Source: Siphlonurus alternatus
Lineage: Eukaryota > Arthropoda > Insecta > Ephemeroptera > Siphlonuridae
Length of the DNA stretch: 64,000 bases
Direction: 5' to 3'
Assembly: GCA_949825025.1 (NCBI GenBank)
Contig: OX463781.1
Span: 44,528,317-44,592,316 of the forward strand
The notes beneath the pieces were generated by a model. The model worked only from the letters and a program-made list of their open reading frames with translations, ran no database searches and was not told the DNA's origin. This document shows positions 12,511 through 21,865 of this stretch, in pieces. Position 1 is the first letter of the stretch; the number at the start of each line of letters is the position of its first letter. Position numbers and translations under genes: made by a program.

Positions 12511-12669
12511 TGTATGTACTCGTGTACAATAACATTTAATCCGATCACTTCTCACTCTAGTGAGCCTTGAGAGTCGAATGCAAAAGGTTTAAATTTAGGG
12601 CTTCATTTAGGGCCTTGGTTGGACTGTATTTGTACACAATTTATTAATAAAAAAATTTAAAAAAAAAAT
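12511..12669 (+). mobile_element. 5'-truncated LINE 3' end, same family as 35694-37650
   Basis: From about 12596, GGGCTTCATTTAGGGCCTTG, GACTGTATTTGTACACAATT and AATAAAAAAATTTAAAAAAA match the 3' tail of the decayed LINE at 37578-37650 almost base for base. Both end in an A-rich tail. The copy has no coding part, as expected for a 5'-truncated insertion. The left border is uncertain because it merges with an AT microsatellite. Confidence 0.8.
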
Positions 12670-14107
12670 GTATTTGTATTGTATTCGAGTTATTGATATG
12701 GTTTGTTATTGTTACGATACTACCACATAATATATAATAAACCATAATGCTATTTTCAAACAAGCATTACATGGTTATATTCATCAAGAGTTTATAAACA
12801 ATGAATTTTGCCCCCCCCCCTCCACTCCTTCCGCCCCAATTAAGATATTGTACTATCTTTTTGAGTAATTTGAGTACCAGTTAAAATTCAATAGATCTGC
12901 ATTGATTTGTATTCCCAGCAAATTTAGGTATCAATTAACAATTTAATAAAATTAATTATAATGGTATAATGTTGCATAATATTATTGATGAAACAAAGTA
13001 CCCATGCATGTACTTATAGTATATATACTGTATAATGTATGTAATAGTACACTTATATCTAGATAGAGTATAATTATAAATTATTATTCGCAATAATAAT
13101 AATGATGTAATATTCGGCTTTAATTATTTAGTATAATTTTACAAATATTTTCAAATAACATTGAGATTCGCAGTTATCATCGATATCAAGACTTACAATG
13201 AATAGGAAATGCACTCATAATGCCAGTCATTCAGAAATAATTGTATTGACGCAGGAGCTTATACAAGGGCGGGGATTTTGATTTTATTTAATAGTCGAAA
13301 ATAAAAAAAAAAAAAAAATTATTTAATACATTTTCAAAAGTTCAAAAGTTTGGTGCCATTTTTAATTCTGCAGAAAAAAATAATTGACCCCTAGGTTCTC
13401 TAGTGAAAAACAATAGCTAGAATTCTAATAATTATTAAGAAAAATAAAGGGGCGACTTAATTATGTTTTATTCTAAAAATATTGCCGATACTTTAACAGG
13501 TTTAATTTTACAATTATTTTTCATCTCAAATTAAATGTTCTCAAATTATTTCATGATAATTATCATATAATTTTATATTGTATTATTTATTATCCAATTA
13601 ATTATGTTTTTTGTAAATTTTGTAAAATGAAGGCTATCATTCAAACTATTATAAATATAATTTTATGAATATTTCCCAACTGCATGATGTTTCTTATAAA
13701 AATAGCATACAAATTAAAATTGTATTTTATTTTAAGTGTTAAAAGAATTGTACATTGTATTCACTTGCATATTATTATACTCTATTATACTTTGCATAAA
13801 TATTATGCTTATTATGTCTACTGTACATAATGTACAATGTATTTTGGTTGTTGTGTTCTAATATTGATTAAATTTATATACGGCGCAATCCCCCTTGTTT
13901 ATTTACATCTACCATGCCCCAAAAGTTAAATATTGAAATTATAGAAATTGAAACACGACTTACAATTGCCCGGAAGATAATCTCTTAAAATGTTGCAAGG
14001 GTTGCAATCTGACCTCTTGACCCTTGTTCTTGTTTCAGTTTAGTGCATGGTTTATTATAATACTCGGTTCATGATTGTAAATTTGCGTCAAAATTTATAT
14101 ACTACAG
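12670..14107. other. AT-rich non-coding stretch
   Basis: No gene, RNA gene or clear inverted repeat. Contains a C-run near 12812. Confidence 0.45.
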
Positions 14108-14232
14108 TAAGGCCGGTCGCAGACAGGATCACATGATTTCACTATTTCTACAATCGTAAGCTTACGATCGTATGTATTGTCTAGTCTGAGCTTCCAAGCG
14201 AGGCGGACGTGTGTCGTGAGCTCCGCTAAACC

Positions 14233-15381
14233 ATGGGTGATTCGTTGGAAGCATGGCGTTGCCGCATCGGCTGTTACCGTGGCTCGTCACGTGTAAAATC
14301 TCATATTGTTACAGCTAGTGTTCGTGTGAAACCAGTGAGATGCTTGTTAGGTATTGGACTAATTACGGTGCTACTAGTAATTAGTGGATTGGAATTGAAC
14401 CCAGGACCAGAGGTTACTCTTGATGAAATCAAACAACTTATTACTGGATCCAAGAACGAAACACTGGCGTACATCGGTGAGCGACATACTGACGTAACAC
14501 AACAGATAAATCAGCTAGACTTAAAGATCACGACATTAAATGGGAAAGTTGATGTTATGCAGCAGGAGTTAATTGATACTAAAAATGAATTGCATAAAGT
14601 TCAACAAGTTAACACAAAACTTGAAAAGAAAATACAAGTACTAGAATCGCAAGCAAAGAGAAGAAATTTAATTTTTTATGGCATTCAGGAGACAACAACG
14701 GAAAATATAGAGTCTGTAGTTGTTGCCATCATAAAGGATCATTTAAAGCTGGACATTGACTTGAATTTAATTGATTTATCATACCGTATGGGAAAGAATC
14801 GTGGTAAGCGTCCTATTTTTGTGTCATTCACGACTCAAAAAATTAGAAATATTATATTAAAAAATGCTTCTCTATTAAAAGGCACGAACATTTATATAAA
14901 TCCAGATCTTTCTCCTGAGGAACGGGAAGTTCGTAAAGCCTTGCAGCTTGGTGCAAAGAAGGCGAGGGAATTTGGCTATAAAAACGTCAAGTTCGGCCGT
15001 GAAATTCTTATCATAAATAACTTCACAGTGACTATGCAACACCTCGCCTCTTCCAGCTGGCTGACTGACCTGGCCAAGGTTACGCCACCGCCTCAGCCTG
15101 CAGACGTCACAAGTCAAGGTCAACCGTCACCGCCGGCAAAGAGGAAGAGAAACGCAAATGCTAGCGGTGGAGGCGGTGAGTCTAGTGGAGTGATTGCTGG
15201 CTCGGGGGCGGCGTTCACCAAGTACCGTGAGGATGTCGACATGGAGGTGGATAAGGGCTACGTCACCCGTTCGTCGCAGCAGGGAAACGAGCAAATGCCT
15301 CCCCCCACACTACCAGCCAAGGGAGGGAGGCCCCAACAGCAACAGCACAAGCGAAACTCAAGCAAGGAGCGCGTCAATTAG
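14233..15381 (+). CDS. LINE ORF1 protein: coiled coil plus L1 ORF1p-like RNA-binding domain
   Basis: This 382-residue protein would bind and chaperone the retrotransposon RNA. The start sits in a favourable context (AAACCATGGG). Residues about 35-51 are hydrophobic (LLGIGLITVLLVISG) and lead into a 2A-like GLELNPGP at 52-59. Residues about 88-142 form a heptad-rich coiled coil (QQINQLDLKITTLNGKV, LIDTKNELHKVQQVNTKLEK). From R143-R144 onward the text RRNLIFYGIQET, DLSYRMGKNRGKRPIFVSF, DLSPEEREVRKAL resembles the RRM-like and C-terminal parts of L1 ORF1p-type proteins (Transposase_22). The tail is Pro/Gly/Gln-rich with a basic PAKRKRN cluster near 300, a possible nuclear signal. The last 127 nt overlap the ORF2 frame. 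Expression would need the element's own internal promoter, which I cannot point to. Confidence 0.85.
   Translation: MGDSLEAWRCRIGCYRGSSRVKSHIVTASVRVKPVRCLLGIGLITVLLVISGLELNPGPEVTLDEIKQLITGSKNETLAYIGERHTDVTQQINQLDLKITTLNGKVDVMQQELIDTKNELHKVQQVNTKLEKKIQVLESQAKRRNLIFYGIQETTTENIESVVVAIIKDHLKLDIDLNLIDLSYRMGKNRGKRPIFVSFTTQKIRNIILKNASLLKGTNIYINPDLSPEEREVRKALQLGAKKAREFGYKNVKFGREILIINNFTVTMQHLASSSWLTDLAKVTPPPQPADVTSQGQPSPPAKRKRNANASGGGGESSGVIAGSGAAFTKYREDVDMEVDKGYVTRSSQQGNEQMPPPTLPAKGGRPQQQQHKRNSSKERVN
14386..14409 (+). other. 2A-like motif (GLELNPGP) in LINE ORF1
   Basis: Residues 52-59 of ORF1. The 2A ribosome-skipping consensus is D(V/I)ExNPG followed by P. Here ExNPGP is intact, but the Asp is Gly and the next residue is Leu. 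It follows a hydrophobic stretch, as in 2A-like sequences described at the N-terminus of some APE-type LINEs. Activity is uncertain because of the lost Asp. Confidence 0.6.
15282..15331 (+). promoter_or_regulatory. Candidate -1 programmed ribosomal frameshift signal between ORF1 and ORF2
   Basis: The slippery heptamer G GGA AAC (15282-15288) is in the ORF1 phase, because ORF1 reads CAG GGA AAC. An 8-nt spacer (15289-15296) follows. Then a stem pairs GCCTCCC (15297-15303) with GGGAGGC (15325-15331), extendable by CC:GG across one mismatch, with a loop of roughly 14-16 nt. Slipping back one base enters the ORF2 frame, which has no stop from 15255 onward. All elements of a canonical signal (X XXY YYZ, 5-9 nt spacer, stable stem) are present; function is inferred. 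Confidence 0.65.
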
Positions 15382-18272
15382 TACAAGGTACTCAGTCTAA
15401 TTTTGATATTTTGCAACAAAAACTTTGGCAGAATTATAAAAATTACTTGAAATTTTGTCATATCAATGCCCAGTCACTGTTAGCCCATATGCACAATATT
15501 AGATTGTTATTTAAAGATAGTTGTTTTGATATAATTGCAATATCGGAATCATGGTTGACGGAGGCCGATATAAATCAATCTTGCAAACTTGATGGGTATA
15601 ATTTATACAGAAATGACCGGTTGTCGAAGCTAGGAGGTGGTGTTTGTGTATATATTTCTGAACAATACAAGTGTAAAATTGTTGCTTCATCACCAGGTCA
15701 TTACTGTAAAAAGCCGGAATATCTGATTTTAGACATAGAAATCAAACAACTCAAATTATTATTCATAGTAATGTATAGACCGCCCAATACATCGTACTTT
15801 GCTGATTTTATTGATGACCTGTCACTTTTTATTTCTAATTATGATCATATAATAATTACAGGAGACTTAAATATTGATTTAAACTTGAATAATTCCAGCA
15901 GTAAAAAATTAACTTTAATGTTAAATGATCTCAATATGTATCCATTACCACTGATTAACACTCACTTAACATGCAATAAAAAATTAACAACACAAACTAC
16001 AATAGATATTATATCTGTACATAATGATATAATTTGCCCTACATTTGGTCAAATACCAGTACCAAGCATTTCTGCTCATAATTTGTTATATTCAGTTTAC
16101 CCCATATCAGCTATTAAGGAGGTGCATAAATTTATTACTTATCGTGATTTTTCAAGTTGTGATGAAAATAATTTAATTGAAGATGCTTTGTCTGTTGAGT
16201 GGCATAATATAGTTGAAATAATTGATATGGATGATAAAGTAGAATATTTTAATAACAAATTGTTAAGCTTATATGATAAACATGCACCTTTAAAAACTAT
16301 TAGAGTAAAAAAGCCTAAATCTCCTTGGATCACAAACGAAATCAAGAAAAAAATGAATGAACGGGATAAAGTAAGGTACAATGCCATTAGAACTAAAAGT
16401 AATATGCTATTAAATTGGTATAAAAAATTAAGAAATAAGGTAAAAAGTATGATCAAAATATCATATAAAAATTTCATTAAGAAATTAATTGATGTTAAAG
16501 GAAATGCTTCTGTTTTTTGGCTTAACTTGCGTAAATCTGGTTTAATTAAATCTAAAGAAAAAATATTACCATCTCATATTTCTACCACTGACCTTAATGA
16601 TCATTTTATTCAACAACCAAATATATCTACTCATGAACAAATCAAAACAGAATTAAAATATTTACAAAAAACACCAATTGAAAGTGAAAAATTTTATTTT
16701 AAATTTGTTAAGCCAGAAGACATAAAAAAGTCCATTTTGTCAATATCTTCTAATGCCAAAGGTGTGGATCAAATCTCAATTAAAATGTTAAAGCCAATTA
16801 TTGATATACTCTTGCCAACACTTACTCACATATTTAACTCTTCTTTGCAACGGGGAATTTTCCCAACATTATGGAAAAAAGCATTGGTTACGGCGGTGCC
16901 AAAAGTACCTAATGCTAATGACCTTAAGGAATTTAGACCAATTAGTTTACTGTGTGTATTGGCTAAAGCATTAGAAAAAATTGTTGTGGAGCAAGTTAAA
17001 GAGTATATTGAGGAGGCTAATGTCCTTGATAAGAATCAATCGGGCTTTAGAAAAAACCATAGTACACAGACGGCACTGCTGAAAGTTACGCAAGATGTTC
17101 GCAATGCGGGTAATAATAGATGTGTAACTGTAATGGTCATGTTGGACTTTAGCAAAGCATTCGATTCTGTCATTCATCGTATACTCTTATCCAAGTTAAA
17201 ATATCTTAATTTTGCTGATCCAACAATCGCTTGGTTTGCATCATATTTGCGTGACAGACAGCAGTGTGTAGTGGGGAGCAACATGGCTAATTCAAACTGG
17301 AGTTCTTTACCCTGCGGTTTGGGGCAGGGCAGTGTTACCGCACCCCTTCTCTACCTGTTATACACGTTTGATTTGAGCACTGTGCTTAGGTACTCAAAGT
17401 TCCATATGTATGCAGACGACTTGCAAATTTATATACACTGTAAAATAAATTCAGTCAACCAAGCTGTATTACTAATTAATCAGGATATTCAAAGTATAAT
17501 TCAGTGGTGCAATGAGCATGGACTTTGTATTAATGCTGGTAAAACACAAACAATTATCACTGGTCCAAGTAGTCTAATTAACAAACTACACATGAATAAT
17601 ATTGATAAAGTAAAAGTTAATGGCATTAATATAAAATACTCTGATAAAGTTAAAAATCTTGGTGTAGTAATGGATAGTAAATTTACATGGTCAAACCACA
17701 TTAGTGCAATTAGTAAAAAGGTTTTTTGTGTTCTCAGACATTTGTACAGATTTAGAAGTAGTACTCCGCAAAATGTAAGAATCAAGTTAGTTGCTACAAT
17801 GGTGCTCCCTATAATAGAATATTGCATGGTTTTGTTGAGTGATGTAAATGGTGAAGAGCAACGAAGGCTGCAAGTTATACAAAATAATGCAATAAGGTAC
17901 ATATTTGAATTAAAGCCGAGGGAGAGTGTTACCGCGTATTATAAAAAATTACAGTGGCTTAAAACTTCTGAACGTTATAAGTTGAATTGTTTGATAATTA
18001 TTTATAAAATTGTGCACAAAATTGTTCCTTCTTACCTACATGATTTTATACAACTGTCGGCAGAGTCGCGGAAACGTAATACCCGCGAACACTCTCTGTA
18101 TATTAAGCTGCCTCGTTCAAATTGTCTTATGTATGAAACTTCTATTGTATTTAATGGTGCTAAGCTATGGAACTCCCTACCGGAAACTATATGTCAAGCG
18201 AGTTCTCTTTCTGTTTTTAAAAAACTTGTTACAGAATATTTGTTAATAAGATCTCAGATTAAAGTTTTCTAA
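15288..18272 (+). CDS. LINE ORF2: apurinic-type endonuclease, reverse transcriptase and C-terminal domain
   Basis: The frame is open from 15255 to the stop at 18270-18272 and contains no AUG before 15489, which lies inside the endonuclease. I therefore list it from the predicted frameshift point; if read from the TTG at 15411 it gives 953 residues. Numbered from 15411: the endonuclease has N19 (INAQSL), E46 (SESWL), D152/N154 (GDLNID) and H223, but the usual SDH triad reads SAH. The reverse transcriptase has FRPISLL, D579 in LDFSKAFD, a GQGSV turn (usually PQGS) and YADD at 667-670. The C-terminal part follows to IKVF. The product nicks target DNA and primes reverse transcription there. The predicted ORF1-ORF2 fusion would be about 1346 residues. 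Clade (Jockey/CR1 superfamily) is my judgement from motif wording. Confidence 0.88.
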   Translation, partial: RANASPHTTSQGREAPTATAQAKLKQGARQLVQGTQSNFDILQQKLWQNYKNYLKFCHINAQSLLAHMHNIRLLFKDSCFDIIAISESWLTEADINQSCKLDGYNLYRNDRLSKLGGGVCVYISEQYKCKIVASSPGHYCKKPEYLILDIEIKQLKLLFIVMYRPPNTSYFADFIDDLSLFISNYDHIIITGDLNIDLNLNNSSSKKLTLMLNDLNMYPLPLINTHLTCNKKLTTQTTIDIISVHNDIICPTFGQIPVPSISAHNLLYSVYPISAIKEVHKFITYRDFSSCDENNLIEDALSVEWHNIVEIIDMDDKVEYFNNKLLSLYDKHAPLKTIRVKKPKSPWITNEIKKKMNERDKVRYNAIRTKSNMLLNWYKKLRNKVKSMIKISYKNFIKKLIDVKGNASVFWLNLRKSGLIKSKEKILPSHISTTDLNDHFIQQPNISTHEQIKTELKYLQKTPIESEKFYFKFVKPEDIKKSILSISSNAKGVDQISIKMLKPIIDILLPTLTHIFNSSLQRGIFPTLWKKALVTAVPKVPNANDLKEFRPISLLCVLAKALEKIVVEQVKEYIEEANVLDKNQSGFRKNHSTQTALLKVTQDVRNAGNNRCVTVMVMLDFSKAFDSVIHRILLSKLKYLNFADPTIAWFASYLRDRQQCVVGSNMANSNWSSLPCGLGQGSVTAPLLYLLYTFDLSTVLRYSKFHMYADDLQIYIHCKINSVNQAVLLINQDIQSIIQWCNEHGLCINAGKTQTIITGPSSLINKLHMNNIDKVKVNGINIKYSDKVKNLGVVMDSKFTWSNHISAISKKVFCVLRHLYRFRSSTPQNVRIKLVATMVLPIIEYCMVLLSDVNGEEQRRLQVIQNNAIRYIFELKPRESVTAYYKKLQWLKTSERYKLNCLIIIYKIVHKIVPSYLHDFIQLSAESRKRNTREHSLYIKLPRSNCLMYETSIVFNGAKLWNSLPETICQASSLSVFKKLVTEYLLIRSQIKVF

Positions 18273-18835
18273 TCAGTGTTGTTGTATAATATACATAAAG
18301 GTTGTTGTTTAGGGTATAACATTCCCATTTAATTATTTTTTAATTATTATTAATTATTTATTAATCAATATTTGTATCATCATTTGTTAATGTATATATA
18401 ATTATGTTGTTGTAATATTTTTTTTTAAATTTTTTCTTTTATTTTTTATTATTATTAATGTTTCTTATTATGTAGTTTCTAAATATTATATTTGCAGCTT
18501 TAGTTCAGTGTTAACAATTAAAAAAAAAAAATACATGAAGAAAGTGATAAGTGTTATCATAAAATATATTTGGTGTGATATAGTGATATGCATTGTGTGA
18601 TATAAAATATAATATAAAGTGAGAAATAAATATAAATGGTGATATTTTTAATATTTTTCTTTTACATCAAGAAATGCAAGTGGACAAAAAGTTTATAACT
18701 ATGTAATATGCATATATGTATTGTTTTGCAATTTTTAATGATTATGTAATTGTATACTGTACAGAGGTTATGTGGTAGAATGGCCTTATGGCCAAACATC
18801 GCCTAAATAAAGAAATTATTCTATTCTATTCTATG
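18273..18835 (+). other. LINE 3' UTR and tandem ATTCT terminus
   Basis: AT-rich and non-coding. It ends with AAATAAAG and three ATTCT units followed by ATG, directly before sequence of the interrupted MITE. Confidence 0.75.
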
Positions 18836-19019
18836 TTTCTCATTTAGAACCGGTTCTAAATTTCTTATCATACGACAGCATACGATATGAAGCTGTGTGC
18901 GCGCACACAGCTGATCGCATAGGTTCTTTTTTTTTTTTTTATCATACGCTGTGAAATTATGCGATTCTGTCTGCGACTGACCTAACGTTCAGATTTGTGC
19001 TGCAGATAATAGACGCTTA

Positions 19020-19165
19020 TTTCGCATGATGCTAGTTTTGGCGTACGCTCCGGACGAGGCTGGTCTCGCCGGCAGCACGGAGCACTAGTGTGTGCACAGC
19101 CGAGCACGCCCGTGCAGCCCGCGATCGATGCCTGCACGCTAGCTGCGCCTCTGTCTCTGCCCCTC
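19020..19165. other. GC-rich island, function unknown
   Basis: An abrupt GC-rich patch in AT-rich DNA, with CTCGCCGGCAGCACGGAGCA and CGAGCACGCCCGTGCAGCCC. A reverse-strand frame of about 40 codons is open across it, but I recognise no protein and no clear splice sites. It could be an exon, a regulatory island or repeat debris. Confidence 0.25.
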
Positions 19166-19238
19166 TATTTTTTTTTTTAATTATCATACGTAATTGTTAT
19201 ATAATATATTATATTACTATTTATATTAATTTTATTAA

Positions 19239-19659
19239 AGGGGTACCAGAGTGAATACTTTTTTTACATATTCGGGCAGCTATAAGAATTATTCTAACAT
19301 CCCTGTGGCTCAATATTTTCATACAATGCCTAGTTATTTTACAATTAATTATTTAGTTTGAAAAGTGAGTTCTGTGGCCGTTGATTGATTCAAGCCGATG
19401 CGCTCCCGCAGCGGCCGGTGATACGACAAGAAAGGGGCGGGAGGTGGTTCCCGTGATTCGCGAGAAATTCTCGTCGTATCAGCGGCTGCTGGGGGCGCGC
19501 ACTGACTTTAATCAACCAACGGCTTTTGAACTCACTTTTCAAATTAAATAATTAATTTTAAAATAACTAGGCATCGTACGAAAATATTGAGACTCAGGGA
19601 TATCAGAATAATTCTTAGCTGCCCGAATATGTAAAAAAAGTATTCACTTTGGTACCCCT
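19239..19659. mobile_element. TTAA-flanked foldback element, ends AGGGGTACC
   Basis: TTAA at 19235-19238 and 19660-19663 flanks a 421 bp unit whose arms are inverted copies: AGGGGTACCAGAGTGAATAC, CATATTCGGGCAGCTA, CCTAGTTATTTTA and AAAGTGAGTT on the left, each mirrored on the right. The centre is GC-rich (GGCCGGTGATACGACAAG and ATTCTCGTCGTATCAGCGG). A TTAA duplication is used by piggyBac and Kolobok-type transposases; which one moved this element is unknown. Confidence 0.88.
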
Positions 19660-19663
19660 TTAA

Positions 19664-21035
19664 TATTTTTCTAGCATCTTGATAAAAAAACTTACATACT
19701 ATTTGGACATAAATCAGCTAGAGTGATAGTTTCTAAAGTAGTTAATTCTATCACATTTCGTGGTATTAAAAACATCTTGATTTTATCATACTTTGGATTA
19801 CTAGAAGAATAAAATAAATAATAAATTATACAGCATTTTTTGTATTAAAGAAATCCTTTATCAAATTACCAACAGATTTGACCCCCCAGAGTCTGGGAGC
19901 AAATCCAGCTATATAGTAGCACTTTGCTGTGTTGTAGAACGCTTGGTGAAACCCCTCCAACAATTACATTGATCGATCTGAAATCTCGTGTTACTATTTA
20001 TCTGTAAACGTACTTGAAAATACAATACATCGTTATTAAATTTTTAATACTACCTGTAACTAATTAAACCCGTTCGTATATAAACATTATTTTTAACACA
20101 TTTCATATTAACAGTTTATAGAGCTTTATATATGTAAATTTATTATTATTATTATTTGCAAAAATATACCTATGCGTATATATCAAAATTTATATTCACC
20201 GCGATGTAAATATATAAAAGCAATACTTTTGCGATGTGTTCATTTTATATATATAGGCTTGAGGATAAATATATAAACTATATTTATGTTATTGAGTGGA
20301 AAAAAAAATTATATAAAACCTCTAAACTCATATCAATAAGGATAAAGTAAAATGTTACAGAAATAAAACCGTGTATTGGGGAGAATTTTCAATGCAAAGA
20401 CCATACAAAAAACAATGTGTTTTTACGTGTAAATTTTTGTTAAAAAAAAAGGGAGGATGTAGTTAATCTTTGTTTAACTTAAAAACTTAACTAGAAGGTA
20501 GAAACAAAAAGTACAGAAAACACTGGCTTTCCTTTTTAAGTCTCTTAAGCTCGGGTGGCCGGGCTGCATGGTTGGTTGGCGCCGGCGCCCCGCGATGTTG
20601 AGGTGCCACTCAAATCAGTCTCACGCGTCTTTTTGCTCTCTTGCAAGCACATTGAAGATTAGGTCAAGATATCGTAGATTTCACTCGCTTCGTGCAAGAT
20701 CATGATTTCGAAATTGGGCTTTTAAATATTGTAATTATAAATGTAATATTTATGTAAAAATATATTAAATATATCAAAATAACTTCCGAATAAAGTATTT
20801 ATATTAGATTATTACGCTGTATAAAAATTAGTTTATACGAAGTGTTTTGTTGTATATTGTTTATTTTCTTAAATAAATGACATCATACACGACCCGGGAG
20901 TTGTATTTTTTTTTATTATATTGTTATTGTTGTTTTCAAATATATATTTTTTTAATTTTTATGAATAATCACAAATTGAGTAGTAATTCATAATTTAAAA
21001 AAAAAGTTTTTTTTATTTCAATTTAAAAAATATTA
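19664..21035. other. Non-coding stretch
   Basis: No gene seen. A GC-rich patch at about 20553-20635 includes the palindrome GGCGCCGGCGCC; its role is unknown. Confidence 0.4.
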
Positions 21036-21070
21036 AGTGTAATTATGTTATTTTTATTGAAGCAATAGCA
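21036..21070. repeat. Dispersed repeat block, paralogous to 24402-24436
   Basis: AAGTGTAATTATGTTATTTT and TTGAAGCAATAG recur at 24402-24436. Together with 21668-21783 this indicates two copies of one longer repeat with different intervening DNA. Confidence 0.7.
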
Positions 21071-21157
21071 GGGGGCGAGACTACACACTAGGGTTTGAAG
21101 CAAATCAAGATTGCTTCTACCTGCCTGCCAGCTGATTTTTTCCCACTATTTCTTCCC

Positions 21158-21247
21158 ACTATAATAGTAGGAAGGTCAGACCTTTTCAACGTTATTTCAT
21201 GTTCACTATAGTAGGAAGGTCAGACCTTTTCAACGTTATTTCATGTT
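21158..21247. repeat. Tandem duplication, about 2 x 45 bp
   Basis: Two adjacent copies of CACTATARTAGTAGGAAGG followed by TCAGACCTTTTCAACGTTAT and TTCATGTT, at 21158-21203 and 21204-21247. They are nearly identical apart from a 2-bp length difference. Confidence 0.88.
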
Positions 21248-21667
21248 AAGGGATCAGCTGTGCTGGTAAGAGGAGAAACTTTTTTTGCCTCAGCGCAGAG
21301 GGTGTAGAAGAGCGGGCGTTAGCTTTCCATAGTATATAGTTCAGTGAGCAATAGACAATAACAATCAGGGTTAATGCAAAAGCCAAGGCGATGTATCTTC
21401 TTTATGTAACGAAATACTTACAAAACGTGTGAAAAAGCTTTCTGAAATAGCCACCAGTAGCGCGTCGATCGTTATTCTGTGCCGTGATGGGTGCTGCATT
21501 GCCGGTTCTTACCGCGTTAGACCGCGCTGTGCCGATTAACAATGGTCACATGAGTTTTTTCACCAAAGCTCATAAAATATTACCCACAGTTTTATGATAA
21601 CTTCCTGAAACTACCGCTTGGGGGCCAAAAATACAAATATTTGGGCCGCCGGCAAAGCTACATCCCC

Positions 21668-21779
21668 ATGGCGAAAGCTTTGTAATAACATAAGACCGTC
21701 AGATTCAAAAGAACACAACGTTTCCTGAGTACTGTTTTTTTCTCTTATTAATTTCTGTTGTCTGGTTTGTTTCTGACGG

Positions 21780-21783
<4 letters not shown>
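21668..21783. repeat. Unoccupied copy of the repeat that carries the GGATGC hAT-like insertion
   Basis: GAAAGCTTTGTAATAACAT, AAGACCGTCAGATTCAAAAG, AACACAACGTTTCCTGAG and TTTCTGACGGTCTCATATAT match the sequence on both sides of the 24496-25095 element. AAGACCGTCAGA and TGACGGTCTC form short inverted ends, so this may itself be a small MITE next to an (AT)n tract. Confidence 0.8.

Positions 21784-21865
<82 letters not shown>
21783..21865. repeat. (AT)n microsatellite
   Basis: About 80 bp of AT dinucleotides adjoining the repeat above. Confidence 0.97.

Larger units (their letters stand above)
14180..18835 (+). mobile_element. Apparently full-length APE-type non-LTR retrotransposon (Jockey/CR1-like)
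   Basis: A short 5' leader is followed by ORF1 (14233-15381), then ORF2 with endonuclease and reverse transcriptase ending at 18272, and a 560 bp 3' UTR. The 3' end reads AAATAAAGAAATT then three ATTCT units and ATG (18818-18835). Ending in short tandem units rather than poly(A) is known in the CR1 clade, whose terminal octamer is ATTCTATG-like. Both ORFs are free of internal stops, so the copy looks young. The exact 5' boundary is inferred from where the surrounding MITE sequence stops; I could not identify target-site duplications. Confidence 0.85.
14111..18982. mobile_element. Terminal-inverted-repeat element split by the LINE (PIF/Harbinger-like TAA duplication)
   Basis: The left end GGCCGGTCGCAGACAGGATC is matched by the reverse complement of the right end, GATTCTGTCTGCGACTGACC, and the similarity runs about 33 bp inward to ATTTCAC. 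Both sides are flanked by TAA (14108-14110 and 18983-18985), the duplication length typical of PIF/Harbinger elements. The two arms together are only about 220 bp (roughly 14111-14180 and 18836-18982), so the element was a small MITE before the LINE landed in it. The right arm contains the palindromes TTAGAACCGGTTCTAA and AGCTGTGTGCGCGCACACAGCT-type dyads. Superfamily is inferred from the duplication and G-rich ends only. Confidence 0.8.

Noticed and set aside
15194..15400. 68-codon frame inside the LINE ORF1/ORF2 junction
   Set aside because: It is the third frame over the GC-rich tail of ORF1, without domain similarity.
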